Source: Cyanobacteria bacterium UBA11370 | GTDB lineage: Bacteria; Cyanobacteriota; Cyanobacteriia; Cyanobacteriales; Coleofasciculaceae | Assembly (NCBI GenBank): GCA_003486645.1 | Contig: DNGI01000543.1 | Location: forward strand, 1-7,410 | Length of the DNA stretch: 7,410 bases | Reading direction: 5' to 3' | Shown: positions 1 to 6,093 of the stretch, one piece after another | Position numbering within the stretch: position 1 is the stretch's first letter | How the letters are laid out: every line of letters begins with the position of its first letter | Position numbers and translations under genes: made by a program | The notes under the pieces: model-generated | Databases searched by the model: none | Told to the model about the DNA's origin: nothing | Seen by the model: only the letters and a program-made list of their open reading frames with translations

Positions 1-100
1 ATCTAAATAGGATTTGGTATGAGGTACAGTTGCATTTTCTTCCCCACTCCCCACACCCTACAACCTAGAAATTTGTCCCTCTCTGAGAAATGCTATATTA
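1..100 (+). repeat. Partial copy of a dispersed MITE-like element
   Basis: The right end, TGAGAAATGCTATATTA (84-100), is identical over 17 bp to 6192-6208. Near the left, ATGAGGTACA (19-28) is identical to 6114-6123. The two blocks stand in the same order and orientation as in the element at 6094-6208. The interior differs but holds the heptamer TCCCCAC twice (41-54), the reverse complement of the GGGGAGT motif in the other copy. The left terminal inverted repeat is not visible and probably lies just outside the window. Confidence 0.6.
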
Positions 101-652
101 AATTGGGCAATGACCGTTCCAACTCACCCAATGGTGAGAGGTTCCTTCAGCTATACTTTCGCCGTTGAGTTCGGTTTCCGTCAGATTCGTGCCTGTTAGA
201 TCCGCACCGATGAGATCCGCACCACTTAAAGACGTTCCGTTTAGGGAAGCATTTTTCAGGCAAGCCCCACTCAAATCAGCCCCACTTAAATCAGCCCCAT
301 TTAGGTTTGCTCCAGTTAGATTAGCTTGATGTAGGTTAGCACAACGCAAGTCAGCTCGGCTCAAATCAGCCCCACTCAAATTTGCTCCACTCAAATCAGT
401 ACCAATTAGGTTAACCTCTGTTAGGTTAGCGCCTGTTAAGTCGGCGCGAATTAAATCGGCATTTGTGAGATTTGCTTGATGAAAGGCACAGCCACTTAAA
501 TCCGAACTACTCAAATCAGCTCGACTCAAATCAGCTCGGCTCAAGTCAGCTCGACTCAAGTTAACGCTATTTAAGACAGCCCCGGCTAAACTGGCTTCCC
601 GAAAATCTGACTCTCTAGCGGCATATCGATTTAACAAATCTTGTGTTTTCAT
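98..652 (-). CDS. Pentapeptide-repeat protein, 184 aa, cytosolic, function unknown
   Basis: The protein is almost entirely A(D/N)LXX pentapeptide repeats from about residue 17 to residue 163, for example the runs NLSRADLSRADLSRADLS and ANLTGANLNGADLSGADLSG. This pattern is known to fold as a right-handed quadrilateral beta helix. The N-terminus (MKTQDLLNRYAARESDF) has no signal peptide or membrane segment and resembles the usual opening of cyanobacterial pentapeptide proteins, so a cytosolic location is inferred. The ATG at 650-652 is preceded by a good Shine-Dalgarno sequence. The last ~20 residues (ending TSHHWVSWNGHCPI) leave the repeat pattern. The stop codon at 98-100 lies inside the end of a dispersed repeat element, so the C-terminus may have been reset by that insertion. 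No catalytic domain is fused to it. The biochemical role of such stand-alone cyanobacterial proteins is generally unknown, and I do not assign one. Confidence 0.93.
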   Translation of the reverse strand: MKTQDLLNRYAARESDFREASLAGAVLNSVNLSRADLSRADLSRADLSSSDLSGCAFHQANLTNADLIRADLTGANLTEVNLIGTDLSGANLSGADLSRADLRCANLHQANLTGANLNGADLSGADLSGACLKNASLNGTSLSGADLIGADLTGTNLTETELNGESIAEGTSHHWVSWNGHCPI

Positions 653-659
653 ATCTAAA

Positions 660-667
660 CCTTTCCT
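660..667 (-). promoter_or_regulatory. Shine-Dalgarno for the pentapeptide-repeat gene
   Basis: On the minus strand AGGAAAGG lies 7 nt upstream of the ATG at 650-652. It is the only strong purine-rich ribosome binding site upstream of a gene in this window, and it supports the chosen start. Confidence 0.75.
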
Positions 668-750
668 AAAATGTGTAGAGATTTGCGGCTGAGTTCAATC
701 TGATTATTACCTTGGGTTTTTTTGTCCATTGTTTGTTGGGGTTGAATGAA

Positions 751-778
751 CCAATAACCAATGACTCATGACTAATGA
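751..778 (+). repeat. Short tandem repeat, 4 x 7 bp (consensus CCAATGA)
   Basis: Four consecutive heptamers read CCAATAA, CCAATGA, CTCATGA and CTAATGA. Degenerate heptamer arrays of this type are a known class of short tandemly repeated repetitive sequences in filamentous cyanobacteria. Confidence 0.7.
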
Positions 779-876
779 CAAAAAGCAAGGTATGAATATG
801 CAACTTCAACGTGCATTCACTGATCAGTCGCACCATTAATCCGTTAAAAATCCTCACATCACACTCAAGAAAACGT

Positions 877-898
877 TAACCTTTCCACCCAAAGGTTA
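877..898. repeat. Perfect inverted repeat, 8-bp arms, 6-nt loop; weak terminator candidate
   Basis: TAACCTTT (877-884) pairs with AAAGGTTA (891-898) around the loop CCACCC. Read on the minus strand the stem is followed by ACGTTTTC, a T-run of only four. It lies about 240 bp beyond the cyclase stop. It could end cyclase transcription, but the A/T-rich stem and short T-run make that weak. Confidence 0.4.
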
Positions 899-899
899 G

Positions 900-975
900 A
901 CCTTGGGTATCCGCTTTAACTAGATAGCTATTGAATGGAAGTCAGTCGTATTAAATAAGTGTTTATACCCAGGGT
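900..975. repeat. Inverted repeat with 11-bp arms
   Basis: ACCTTGGGTAT (900-910) and ATACCCAGGGT (965-975) are complementary at 10 of 11 positions, separated by 54 nt. Weaker complementarity continues outward (CAAAG at about 890-894 against CTTTG at 982-986). Role unknown; it may be an RNA stem or a remnant of a small mobile element. Confidence 0.45.
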
Positions 976-1135
976 AAAAGGCTTTGAGCATCAAGTAGGC
1001 TAACCAGAGGTAGCGGACTTTAAGGGATAGCTAACATTACTCAAAAGCTTACAGCAAACTCAATCGTTTGGTTCTAAACTGTAACAGAAATTCATCAGAA
1101 TTCCGGTTCTATTTTCTATATTGCTACAGATAGAT

Positions 1136-3805
1136 TTACTTTGTGGTCATTGTATGAACCCCATCCCAAAACTCTGGGGGTGGATAATTGAGATAGTGTT
1201 GGGAACGTTCGAGGTGAATCAAGACAGCCTGATCCTTAGACTTTAATTGACGTGCGTCCTCAAAGTAGGTAATAGCTTGAGAAAAATCACGATTAATGTA
1301 GGCATTACGTCCAGCAGCGTAGAAGTCTAAAAACCTTCTGGTAGTCTCATTAAGAGGTATGCTGACATCCCCAATCAACTCATAAATGCTAACCGCTTGA
1401 TGTTTGCCCTTGACGCGGATTTTATCTAACTCCCGTACCCAGATGCGATCGCGGCACAAGTTATACGTAAACTCGCTTAAAATAATATCGCACCCATACT
1501 CTTTGGTAACACTTTCTAAACGAGCGCTGAGATTAACTCCATCCCCTATTACCGTATAATCCATGCGTTTGTGGGAACCAATATTACCCGAAACCACCTC
1601 TCCCGAACTCATCCCAATCCCGATCCGAATAACAGGTTGATTGTTCCACAAGCGGGGTTTATTAAACTCAGCCAAACGCCAGCGCATATCCAATGCTGAC
1701 TGAACTGCCATCCAAGCATGATTTTCTTTTAACGGTAACGGTGCGCCAAAAACTGCCATTAACGCATCACCAATAAACTTATCTAAAGTCCCTTCATGAT
1801 TAAACACTGCCTCGACCATAGTTTCAAAATATTTATTTAGCAGCGATACCACTTCGGAGGCTCCCAAATTTTCAGTCAGTGTCGTATAACCTCGGATATC
1901 GGAAAATAAAATAGTCACCTCTTTTTTACTCCCCACCATCAGCGTATCATCACCCAACGCCATCACTTGTTCAGCAACCCCTGGAGTCATGTAGCGATAC
2001 ATGGTAGTTTTAAGGCGCTTTTCTCGACTAATATCTTCCAACACCACTAACCCTCCCCGTACCGTTCCTTCAGGATTTGTTAAAGGGTTAACCGTTAGAT
2101 TAATACTACGTTCAATTTCCTGAACTTGTTCCTTCGGTAAGTAAGTTGAAGCATGAGAATTCCATGAGGGTTCATTCCAAGGAATAAAAACATTGGGATC
2201 ATCACTTTTAGGAATTGCCAGGATGTGAACAGTATTCTCATCGGTTGATGGAAATTTAGGATGAGAATGATGAGGTGCGGAAGTGTTGTAAAAAATCTTC
2301 TCCCCATCTCCCCATCTCCCCATCTCCCCCTCTCCCTCTTGCCCCATTTCCTTAGCTGGATTTTTAAACAAACCAACTGTTAAACTTTGCTCTGGTAAAT
2401 AATGCTTTGCACCCGTGGTTAAACTATCCTGTAAACGGGTTTGTAGATTTTCAATGGGTACAACTTCCCAGACGTAGCGATCAGTTAGCTTCCACTCCCA
2501 CAACTGCCGATTTTTAGTATCAGCTTGGTGCAAGGGACAACCCAATAATCCTAAAGCCGCATCATTAATGGTAACAATTCGTCCTTGCATATCGGTAGAA
2601 ATAACCGCATCGGAAAGACTTTGTAAAATATCCTTTTGATATTGCTTTTCCAGCAGCACACTTTCAAAAAGTTTAGCATTTTCTAGGGCAATTCCGGCTT
2701 GAATATTAAAAGCCCGCATAAACTCTTCATCGGAACTGGTGAAGCTACCTTGTTGCTTATTAATCAGTTGAGTAACACCAATTAAATCCCCAGCGGAATT
2801 AAAAACAGGCATACAAAGAATAGTACGAGTGACATAGCCTGTTTTTTGGTCTGTGCTAGGATCAAATCGAGGATCTTTATAAGCATCAGGAATATTCAAC
2901 GGTTGACCTGTTGAAGCGACATAACCTGCAATTCCCCGATTGGCAGGAATGCGAATTTCTACCATGGTTTTCTCATCAGCGGTAGCGACTTTACTCCACA
3001 GTTCACCCCGTTCTCGACTTAGCATAAATAGAGTAGATCGATCCGCTTGCATCAAATCCCGTGCTTGATCCATGACTAGGCGTAGGGTTGCTTCTAAATC
3101 CAGACTTTGACCTAAATATTGGGTGGCTTTTAAAAGTGCGGCAGCGCCTCGTTGGTTACGAGCGGCAATGTAAAACGATTGGCAAGTTTCTAGGATAATA
3201 CCAATAGAAGCGGCAAAGTCTCGGAATCGCTGTTCATCCTCACTATCAAAGGGTACACCTTCGGCTTTATTTAATAGCTGAACAACTGCCACCACCTTTT
3301 TACTGCTGCTTAAAATGGGCATACAAAGGAGGGACTGAGTATGATAGCCCGGACGTTCATCTACTTCTTGATTAAATAAGGGATTATTGTAAGCGTCGGG
3401 GATATTGAGGGATTCGCCAGTTGTTGCAACTTGACCTGCTAGACCAACGGTGAGGGGAATTCGGAGTTCTCGATCTGTATTAGTATCAGTTTGGGGTATT
3501 TTCGCCCACAGTTGATTTTTATCAGCGTCAACGAGGAAAATTAGAGTCCGGTCTGCTTGTAAGATTTGACCAATTTTTAAGGTAAAAGCATCCATTACCT
3601 GCTCTAACATAGTTTCGAGGGCTTCATGATTGATCATTTCAATCGCCCGCAAAAATTGCTGAAATTCAGCGGTGATGAAATCTAATAGGCAGATAAATTC
3701 GGGAACGGATAGGTCTTTAACGCGATGAGTTAGGACGCTAGTGCGATTGAGTTGGGTTAACTGGGTGAGTGTAGCTAGAACGCTACCTGTATTAGAGAGT
3801 GTCAT
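1136..3805 (-). CDS. cyaB: Tandem-GAF/PAS class III adenylate cyclase, CyaB1/CyaB2-like, 889 aa
   Basis: It converts ATP to cAMP, and the cAMP probably stimulates the enzyme through its own GAF domains. Domain order is GAF-A (~60-205), GAF-B (~235-380), PAS (starting ~393, interrupted by a long linker, ending ~597), cyclase (~625-815) and a helical TPR-like tail (~820-889). Both GAFs carry the NKFDE signature of cyclic-nucleotide-binding GAFs: N179/K180/F186/D190/E191 and N349/K350/F355/D359/E360. In the catalytic domain the metal aspartates are D636 and D680, the adenine-selecting lysine is K676, Thr751 stands where class IIIa enzymes have Asp, and N758 and R762 are present. K plus T is the class IIIb pattern. 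Anabaena CyaB1/CyaB2 have the same architecture at about 860 aa. The extra length here includes a repeat-encoded stretch at ~486-502. No transmembrane segment is seen. The start has only a weak ribosome site (AGCGAGAACT before ATG). CyaB1 and CyaB2 orthology cannot be told apart here. Confidence 0.95.
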   Translation of the reverse strand: MTLSNTGSVLATLTQLTQLNRTSVLTHRVKDLSVPEFICLLDFITAEFQQFLRAIEMINHEALETMLEQVMDAFTLKIGQILQADRTLIFLVDADKNQLWAKIPQTDTNTDRELRIPLTVGLAGQVATTGESLNIPDAYNNPLFNQEVDERPGYHTQSLLCMPILSSSKKVVAVVQLLNKAEGVPFDSEDEQRFRDFAASIGIILETCQSFYIAARNQRGAAALLKATQYLGQSLDLEATLRLVMDQARDLMQADRSTLFMLSRERGELWSKVATADEKTMVEIRIPANRGIAGYVASTGQPLNIPDAYKDPRFDPSTDQKTGYVTRTILCMPVFNSAGDLIGVTQLINKQQGSFTSSDEEFMRAFNIQAGIALENAKLFESVLLEKQYQKDILQSLSDAVISTDMQGRIVTINDAALGLLGCPLHQADTKNRQLWEWKLTDRYVWEVVPIENLQTRLQDSLTTGAKHYLPEQSLTVGLFKNPAKEMGQEGEGEMGRWGDGEKIFYNTSAPHHSHPKFPSTDENTVHILAIPKSDDPNVFIPWNEPSWNSHASTYLPKEQVQEIERSINLTVNPLTNPEGTVRGGLVVLEDISREKRLKTTMYRYMTPGVAEQVMALGDDTLMVGSKKEVTILFSDIRGYTTLTENLGASEVVSLLNKYFETMVEAVFNHEGTLDKFIGDALMAVFGAPLPLKENHAWMAVQSALDMRWRLAEFNKPRLWNNQPVIRIGIGMSSGEVVSGNIGSHKRMDYTVIGDGVNLSARLESVTKEYGCDIILSEFTYNLCRDRIWVRELDKIRVKGKHQAVSIYELIGDVSIPLNETTRRFLDFYAAGRNAYINRDFSQAITYFEDARQLKSKDQAVLIHLERSQHYLNYPPPEFWDGVHTMTTK
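2301..2348 (+). repeat. In-frame short tandem repeat, ~6 x 8 bp (TCCCCATC), inside the cyclase gene
   Basis: Three perfect TCCCCATC units (2301-2324) are followed by decaying ones: TCCCCCTC, TCCCTCTT and GCCCCATT. On the coding strand this gives a Gly/Glu/Met-rich stretch around residues 486-502 (EMGQEGEGEMGRWGDGEK) in the linker inside the PAS region. Eight is not a multiple of three, so successive units are read in different frames; the reading frame nevertheless stays open. Confidence 0.85.
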
Positions 3806-3834
3806 AGTTCTCGCTGTGCAACAGCTACTCTACG

Positions 3835-3863
3835 AATGTATCTGCTTATCGTGAGTTAAACAA
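3835..3863 (-). promoter_or_regulatory. Weak candidate promoter for the cyclase gene
   Basis: On the minus strand TTGTTT (3858-3863) and TACATT (3835-3840) are separated by exactly 17 nt, about 30 bp upstream of the cyclase ATG. Matches to the sigma-70 consensus are 3/6 and 4/6. The spacing is right but the boxes are poor, so this is only a candidate. Confidence 0.2.
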
Positions 3864-3917
3864 TGATGAACGTATAGCTGAGACGGGTAAGATGCCCATC
3901 CCACAAGAATTTTAACA

Positions 3918-4026
3918 ATATATAGCTAGTCTATTTGATTCGTGAACAAGGAAAGACAAGGGAGACAAGGAGGACAAGGAAGACAAGGCAGAGGTATTTT
4001 ACAAATCATTTAGACTGGCTATATGT
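3918..4026. mobile_element. MITE-like element with 26-bp imperfect terminal inverted repeats
   Basis: Positions 3918-3943 and the reverse complement of 4001-4026 match at 21 of 26 positions, including an exact ATATAGC/GCTATAT pair (3920-3926, 4018-4024). The total length is 109 bp, with a purine-rich 9-bp tandem repeat in the middle. There is no coding capacity. It sits between the receiver-PAS kinase stop and the cyclase start. Non-autonomous elements of this size are common in cyanobacteria. No target-site duplication is evident at the edges. Confidence 0.6.
3946..3991 (+). repeat. Short tandem repeat, 5 x 9-10 bp (ACAAGGAAG)
   Basis: The units are ACAAGGAAAG, ACAAGGGAG, ACAAGGAGG, ACAAGGAAG and ACAAGGCAG. 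The array fills the centre of the inverted-repeat element at 3918-4026. Confidence 0.85.
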
Positions 4027-4048
4027 AGGTGGGCGGGGCCTACCCTAC
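4025..4048. repeat. Small G/C-rich hairpin after the receiver-PAS kinase gene
   Basis: GTAGG (4025-4029) can pair with CCTAC at 4039-4043 or with CCTAC at 4044-4048, in a G/C-rich stretch about 20 bp past the stop codon of the kinase on the minus strand. No T-run follows on that strand, so an intrinsic terminator is not supported. It abuts the MITE-like element. Confidence 0.35.
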
Positions 4049-4050
4049 TT

Positions 4051-4064
4051 CTGATTGCTGACTG
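4051..4064 (+). repeat. Two 7-bp tandem units (CTGATTG, CTGACTG)
   Basis: Two heptamers directly abut the receiver-PAS kinase stop codon (4066-4068), and a third, broken unit (CTTAC) overlaps it. Confidence 0.5.
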
Positions 4065-4065
4065 C

Positions 4066-5877
4066 TTACAGTATAGAATCTGTGAGGTTGACCGGAATCT
4101 CTACACTGAATTCTGTTCCTTGTCCTGGGACAGAAACACAACGGATTTGACCGCGATGTTTTTCTTCTACAATTTGATGGCTAATGGCTAATCCTAAACC
4201 CGTCCCATTTCCTACAGGTTTGGTGGTAAAAAATGGCTCAAAAATTTGCTGAAGTACCTCCTCAGTCATTCCCTGACCATTATCACTAATCCGAATAAAA
4301 ATTTTGTCTGTTATCGGTTGTTGGTTGTTGGTTGTTGGTTGTTTACTATTGATGGCTTGAGTGGTAATCGTAATAGTTCGGGGCGGCAACTGGTTTTCTA
4401 ATGCGTCAATCGCATTACAGAGTAGGTTCATAAAGACTTGATTCAATTGACTGGCATAACAGGTAATGGGGGGTAGTTTACCGTAGTCTTTAATAACCTC
4501 AATTGCCGAGTGAACTACGCGATCGCCTCCCACTTCGCTAACACGTTCTGATTTGAGTTTGTTCTGTAGAAGTAGTAATGTGTTATCAATTTCTTGATGA
4601 ATATCTACAGGTTTTATCTCGGCTTCATTCAATTTACAGAAATTTTGTAGCGATCGCACAATCTCGCTGATTCGTTCCGCCCCTACCTGCATAGACTTCA
4701 TCAATTTTGACCAATCTTTCATGACAAACTCTAAGTCAATTTCTTGAGTGAGGTGCTGAATTTCTGGTGTAGGATTTGGGTAAATCTTCTGGTAGAGTCC
4801 AATTAAGCTCAGTAACTCTCGAAAGTATTGCTTGGCATGATTGAGATTCCCGTAAATAAAGCTCGTTGGGTTGTTTATTTCGTGGGCGATACCTGCCACC
4901 ATCCGCCCTAAAGACGACATTTTTTCGGATTGAATCAGTTGGGTTTGGGTATTTTTTAATTGCTTGAGGGTGAGTTCGAGTTCTTTGGACTTTTTCCGTT
5001 CCCGTGCTTCCGATTGTCGCAATTCCTCTTCGGCTTGTTTACGTTTGGTAATATCCGTAACCCGAACGAGATTCATTGTCTGATCGGCGACCTTAATTTG
5101 CTTAACGGCTAAGTTGCCCCAAAATAAGTTTCCTTTTTTTGTAATATATTCTAATTCTACACTCCAAAACCCTTTAATCTCAATCTCATCCCAAATCGAA
5201 TTCAATTTTTTCGGGCTAAAATACTCTTTCTGAAGCGTTTGCCCCTCAATGTTTAGTAATTCGTCTTTGCTTGCTGCTTCAAACAGTTCAACCGCACGCT
5301 GATTGCACTCTGTAATTAAACCCGTTTCAGGATCGACGAGAAAAATTGCATCAGCGGATTCATTGAAGATCGAATCCAGTAAGTCTTTTTGTTTTTGAAG
5401 TTGCTGAGTTAAAGAGCGTAATTGTAAGTGAATTCTGATTCGGGCTAAAAGCTCATCTAATTGAATCGGCTTACTGATATAGTCTACAGCCCCCAACGTC
5501 AATCCTTTGACTTTATTTTCTGGTTTAGCTAAATCAGTCATAGCCGTCATAAAAATGACCGGGATATCTTTTGTTTTATCCCAAGCTTTCAGATGGATAC
5601 AGGTTTCAAACCCGTCCATTTTGGGCATCATCACATCCAGTAATATAAGGTCAGGTGAAACGTCTTCTAAAAGTTTCAGGGCTTGAAATCCACTTTTAGC
5701 GATCCGAACCTCAAACCCAGATTGTACCAAAAAATCAGAAATCAATTTTAAGTTGGCATTGGTATCGTCGATGACCAAAATTTCCCCTTTTGGGCAAAAA
5801 GATTGAATCATTAAATCACAATTTTTCCACGGATTAGGGGAGGGGTGGTTAAGTTGGATTTGTTGATAAGACTGCAT
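4066..5877 (-). CDS. Receiver-PAS-histidine kinase, 603 aa
   Basis: This is a soluble two-component sensor kinase with an N-terminal receiver. The receiver (~32-150) has the acidic pair D37/D38, phosphoacceptor D81 (LLDVMMPKMDG), T111 and K136-P137. A PAS domain follows (~165-275) and then a coiled coil (~280-320). The H-box has H332 in GIAHEINNP. The ATPase domain has the N-box (NLLCNAIDAL, N488), D532 in SDNGQGM, FEPFFTTKP and GNGTGLGLAI. The short F-box/G2 spacing is that of AHEINNP-type (HPK4-like) kinases. It has no transmembrane segment. The receiver is probably the target of another kinase, which would modulate its output. Two likely insertions are visible: about 12 residues around 446-457 that include a HIP1 site, and a heptamer-encoded stretch at ~511-523. 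The start is uncertain: no Shine-Dalgarno precedes M1, which ends an A9 tract. M23 (ATG at 5809-5811), just before the receiver, is an alternative. No partner is identified. Confidence 0.95.
   Translation of the reverse strand: MQSYQQIQLNHPSPNPWKNCDLMIQSFCPKGEILVIDDTNANLKLISDFLVQSGFEVRIAKSGFQALKLLEDVSPDLILLDVMMPKMDGFETCIHLKAWDKTKDIPVIFMTAMTDLAKPENKVKGLTLGAVDYISKPIQLDELLARIRIHLQLRSLTQQLQKQKDLLDSIFNESADAIFLVDPETGLITECNQRAVELFEAASKDELLNIEGQTLQKEYFSPKKLNSIWDEIEIKGFWSVELEYITKKGNLFWGNLAVKQIKVADQTMNLVRVTDITKRKQAEEELRQSEARERKKSKELELTLKQLKNTQTQLIQSEKMSSLGRMVAGIAHEINNPTSFIYGNLNHAKQYFRELLSLIGLYQKIYPNPTPEIQHLTQEIDLEFVMKDWSKLMKSMQVGAERISEIVRSLQNFCKLNEAEIKPVDIHQEIDNTLLLLQNKLKSERVSEVGGDRVVHSAIEVIKDYGKLPPITCYASQLNQVFMNLLCNAIDALENQLPPRTITITTQAINSKQPTTNNQQPITDKIFIRISDNGQGMTEEVLQQIFEPFFTTKPVGNGTGLGLAISHQIVEEKHRGQIRCVSVPGQGTEFSVEIPVNLTDSIL
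4316..4343 (+). repeat. In-frame short tandem repeat, 4 x GGTTGTT, inside the kinase gene
   Basis: Four perfect copies of GGTTGTT lie inside the coding region and read as AACAACC on the coding strand. They encode most of KQPTTNNQQPI (residues ~511-522), between the N-box and the D/G1 box of the ATPase domain. Two more copies of the same heptamer lie upstream of the gene at 5931-5944. Confidence 0.9.
4519..4526. repeat. HIP1 octamer GCGATCGC
   Basis: A perfect HIP1 palindrome, the hallmark over-represented octamer of many cyanobacterial genomes. Two others lie at 1445-1452 and 4650-4657. This copy is in a stretch of the kinase that looks like an extra insertion (residues ~446-457). Confidence 0.85.
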
Positions 5878-5930
5878 TTTTTTTTGTAGTTGTTTTCATG
5901 ATGGGTACGTTGTGGAAGAAGTCAGTTTTT

Positions 5931-5944
5931 GGTTGTTGGTTGTT
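5931..5944 (+). repeat. Two intergenic GGTTGTT heptamers
   Basis: GGTTGTT occurs twice in tandem upstream of the receiver-PAS kinase gene. It is the same unit, in the same orientation, as the four copies inside the gene at 4316-4343. Confidence 0.8.
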
Positions 5945-5991
5945 TGGATAACTAAATGCAATGGTATAATGCGTGGCAGGGAAAAGGCAAA

Positions 5992-6005
5992 CCCTCTCCC
6001 CTCTC
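5992..6005 (+). repeat. Two CCCTCTC heptamers
   Basis: Two perfect adjacent copies of CCCTCTC, followed by a partial CCTG. A pyrimidine-rich short tandem repeat of the same style as the others in the window. Confidence 0.6.
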
Positions 6006-6047
6006 CCTGTTATATTCTGTTCGGCTAATTACTTACAAAAAAAACTC

Positions 6048-6063
6048 TCCGCGTCGCCGCGTC
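6048..6063 (+). repeat. Two 8-bp units (TCCGCGTC, GCCGCGTC)
   Basis: Two adjacent octamers differ at one base and are much more G/C-rich than the surrounding A/T-rich DNA. They are consistent with a dispersed cyanobacterial short repeat. Confidence 0.5.
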
Positions 6064-6093
6064 ATTCTTAATTATAAGTATTTAAGCGAACAT

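Larger units (their letters stand above)
653..1135. other. Intergenic region between pentapeptide and cyclase genes
   Basis: This 483-bp gap lies downstream of the cyclase stop and upstream of the pentapeptide start. It should therefore hold the cyclase 3' end and the pentapeptide promoter. It contains a heptamer tandem repeat (751-778), a perfect 8-bp-arm hairpin (877-898) and an 11-bp inverted repeat with a 54-nt loop (900-975). Stretches around 908-931 and 1011-1033 share CTTTAA followed shortly by GATAGCTA, a weak direct repeat. I found no convincing -10/-35 pair for the pentapeptide gene, no tRNA and no credible protein. The stretch 980-1135 shows nothing else recognisable. Confidence 0.6.

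Noticed and set aside
666..857. 63-aa open frame on the minus strand
   Set aside because: It crosses the CCAATGA heptamer array, has no recognisable domain or ribosome site, and lies in the expected promoter region of the pentapeptide gene.
1060..1090. tRNA-like T-loop (GGTTCTAAACT at 1070-1080)
   Set aside because: No matching acceptor stem, D arm or anticodon arm can be drawn around it on either strand.
2095..2376. 93-aa open frame on the minus strand inside the cyclase gene
   Set aside because: It is an alternative frame of a clear cyclase coding region, kept open partly by the octamer repeat; it has no domain.
3885..3900. Near-palindrome GGGTAAGATGCCC upstream of the cyclase as an operator
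   Set aside because: The arms are only three or four bases and it resembles common cyanobacterial intergenic repeats. There is no evidence that a regulator binds it.
3946..3991. Possible CRISPR array
   Set aside because: The units are 9-10 bp and directly adjacent with no spacers; this is a tandem repeat. No cas genes are present.
5944..5970. TATAAT on the plus strand at 5965-5970 with TTGGAT upstream
   Set aside because: The spacing is only 15 nt, and it points away from both neighbouring genes into repeat DNA with no gene to drive.
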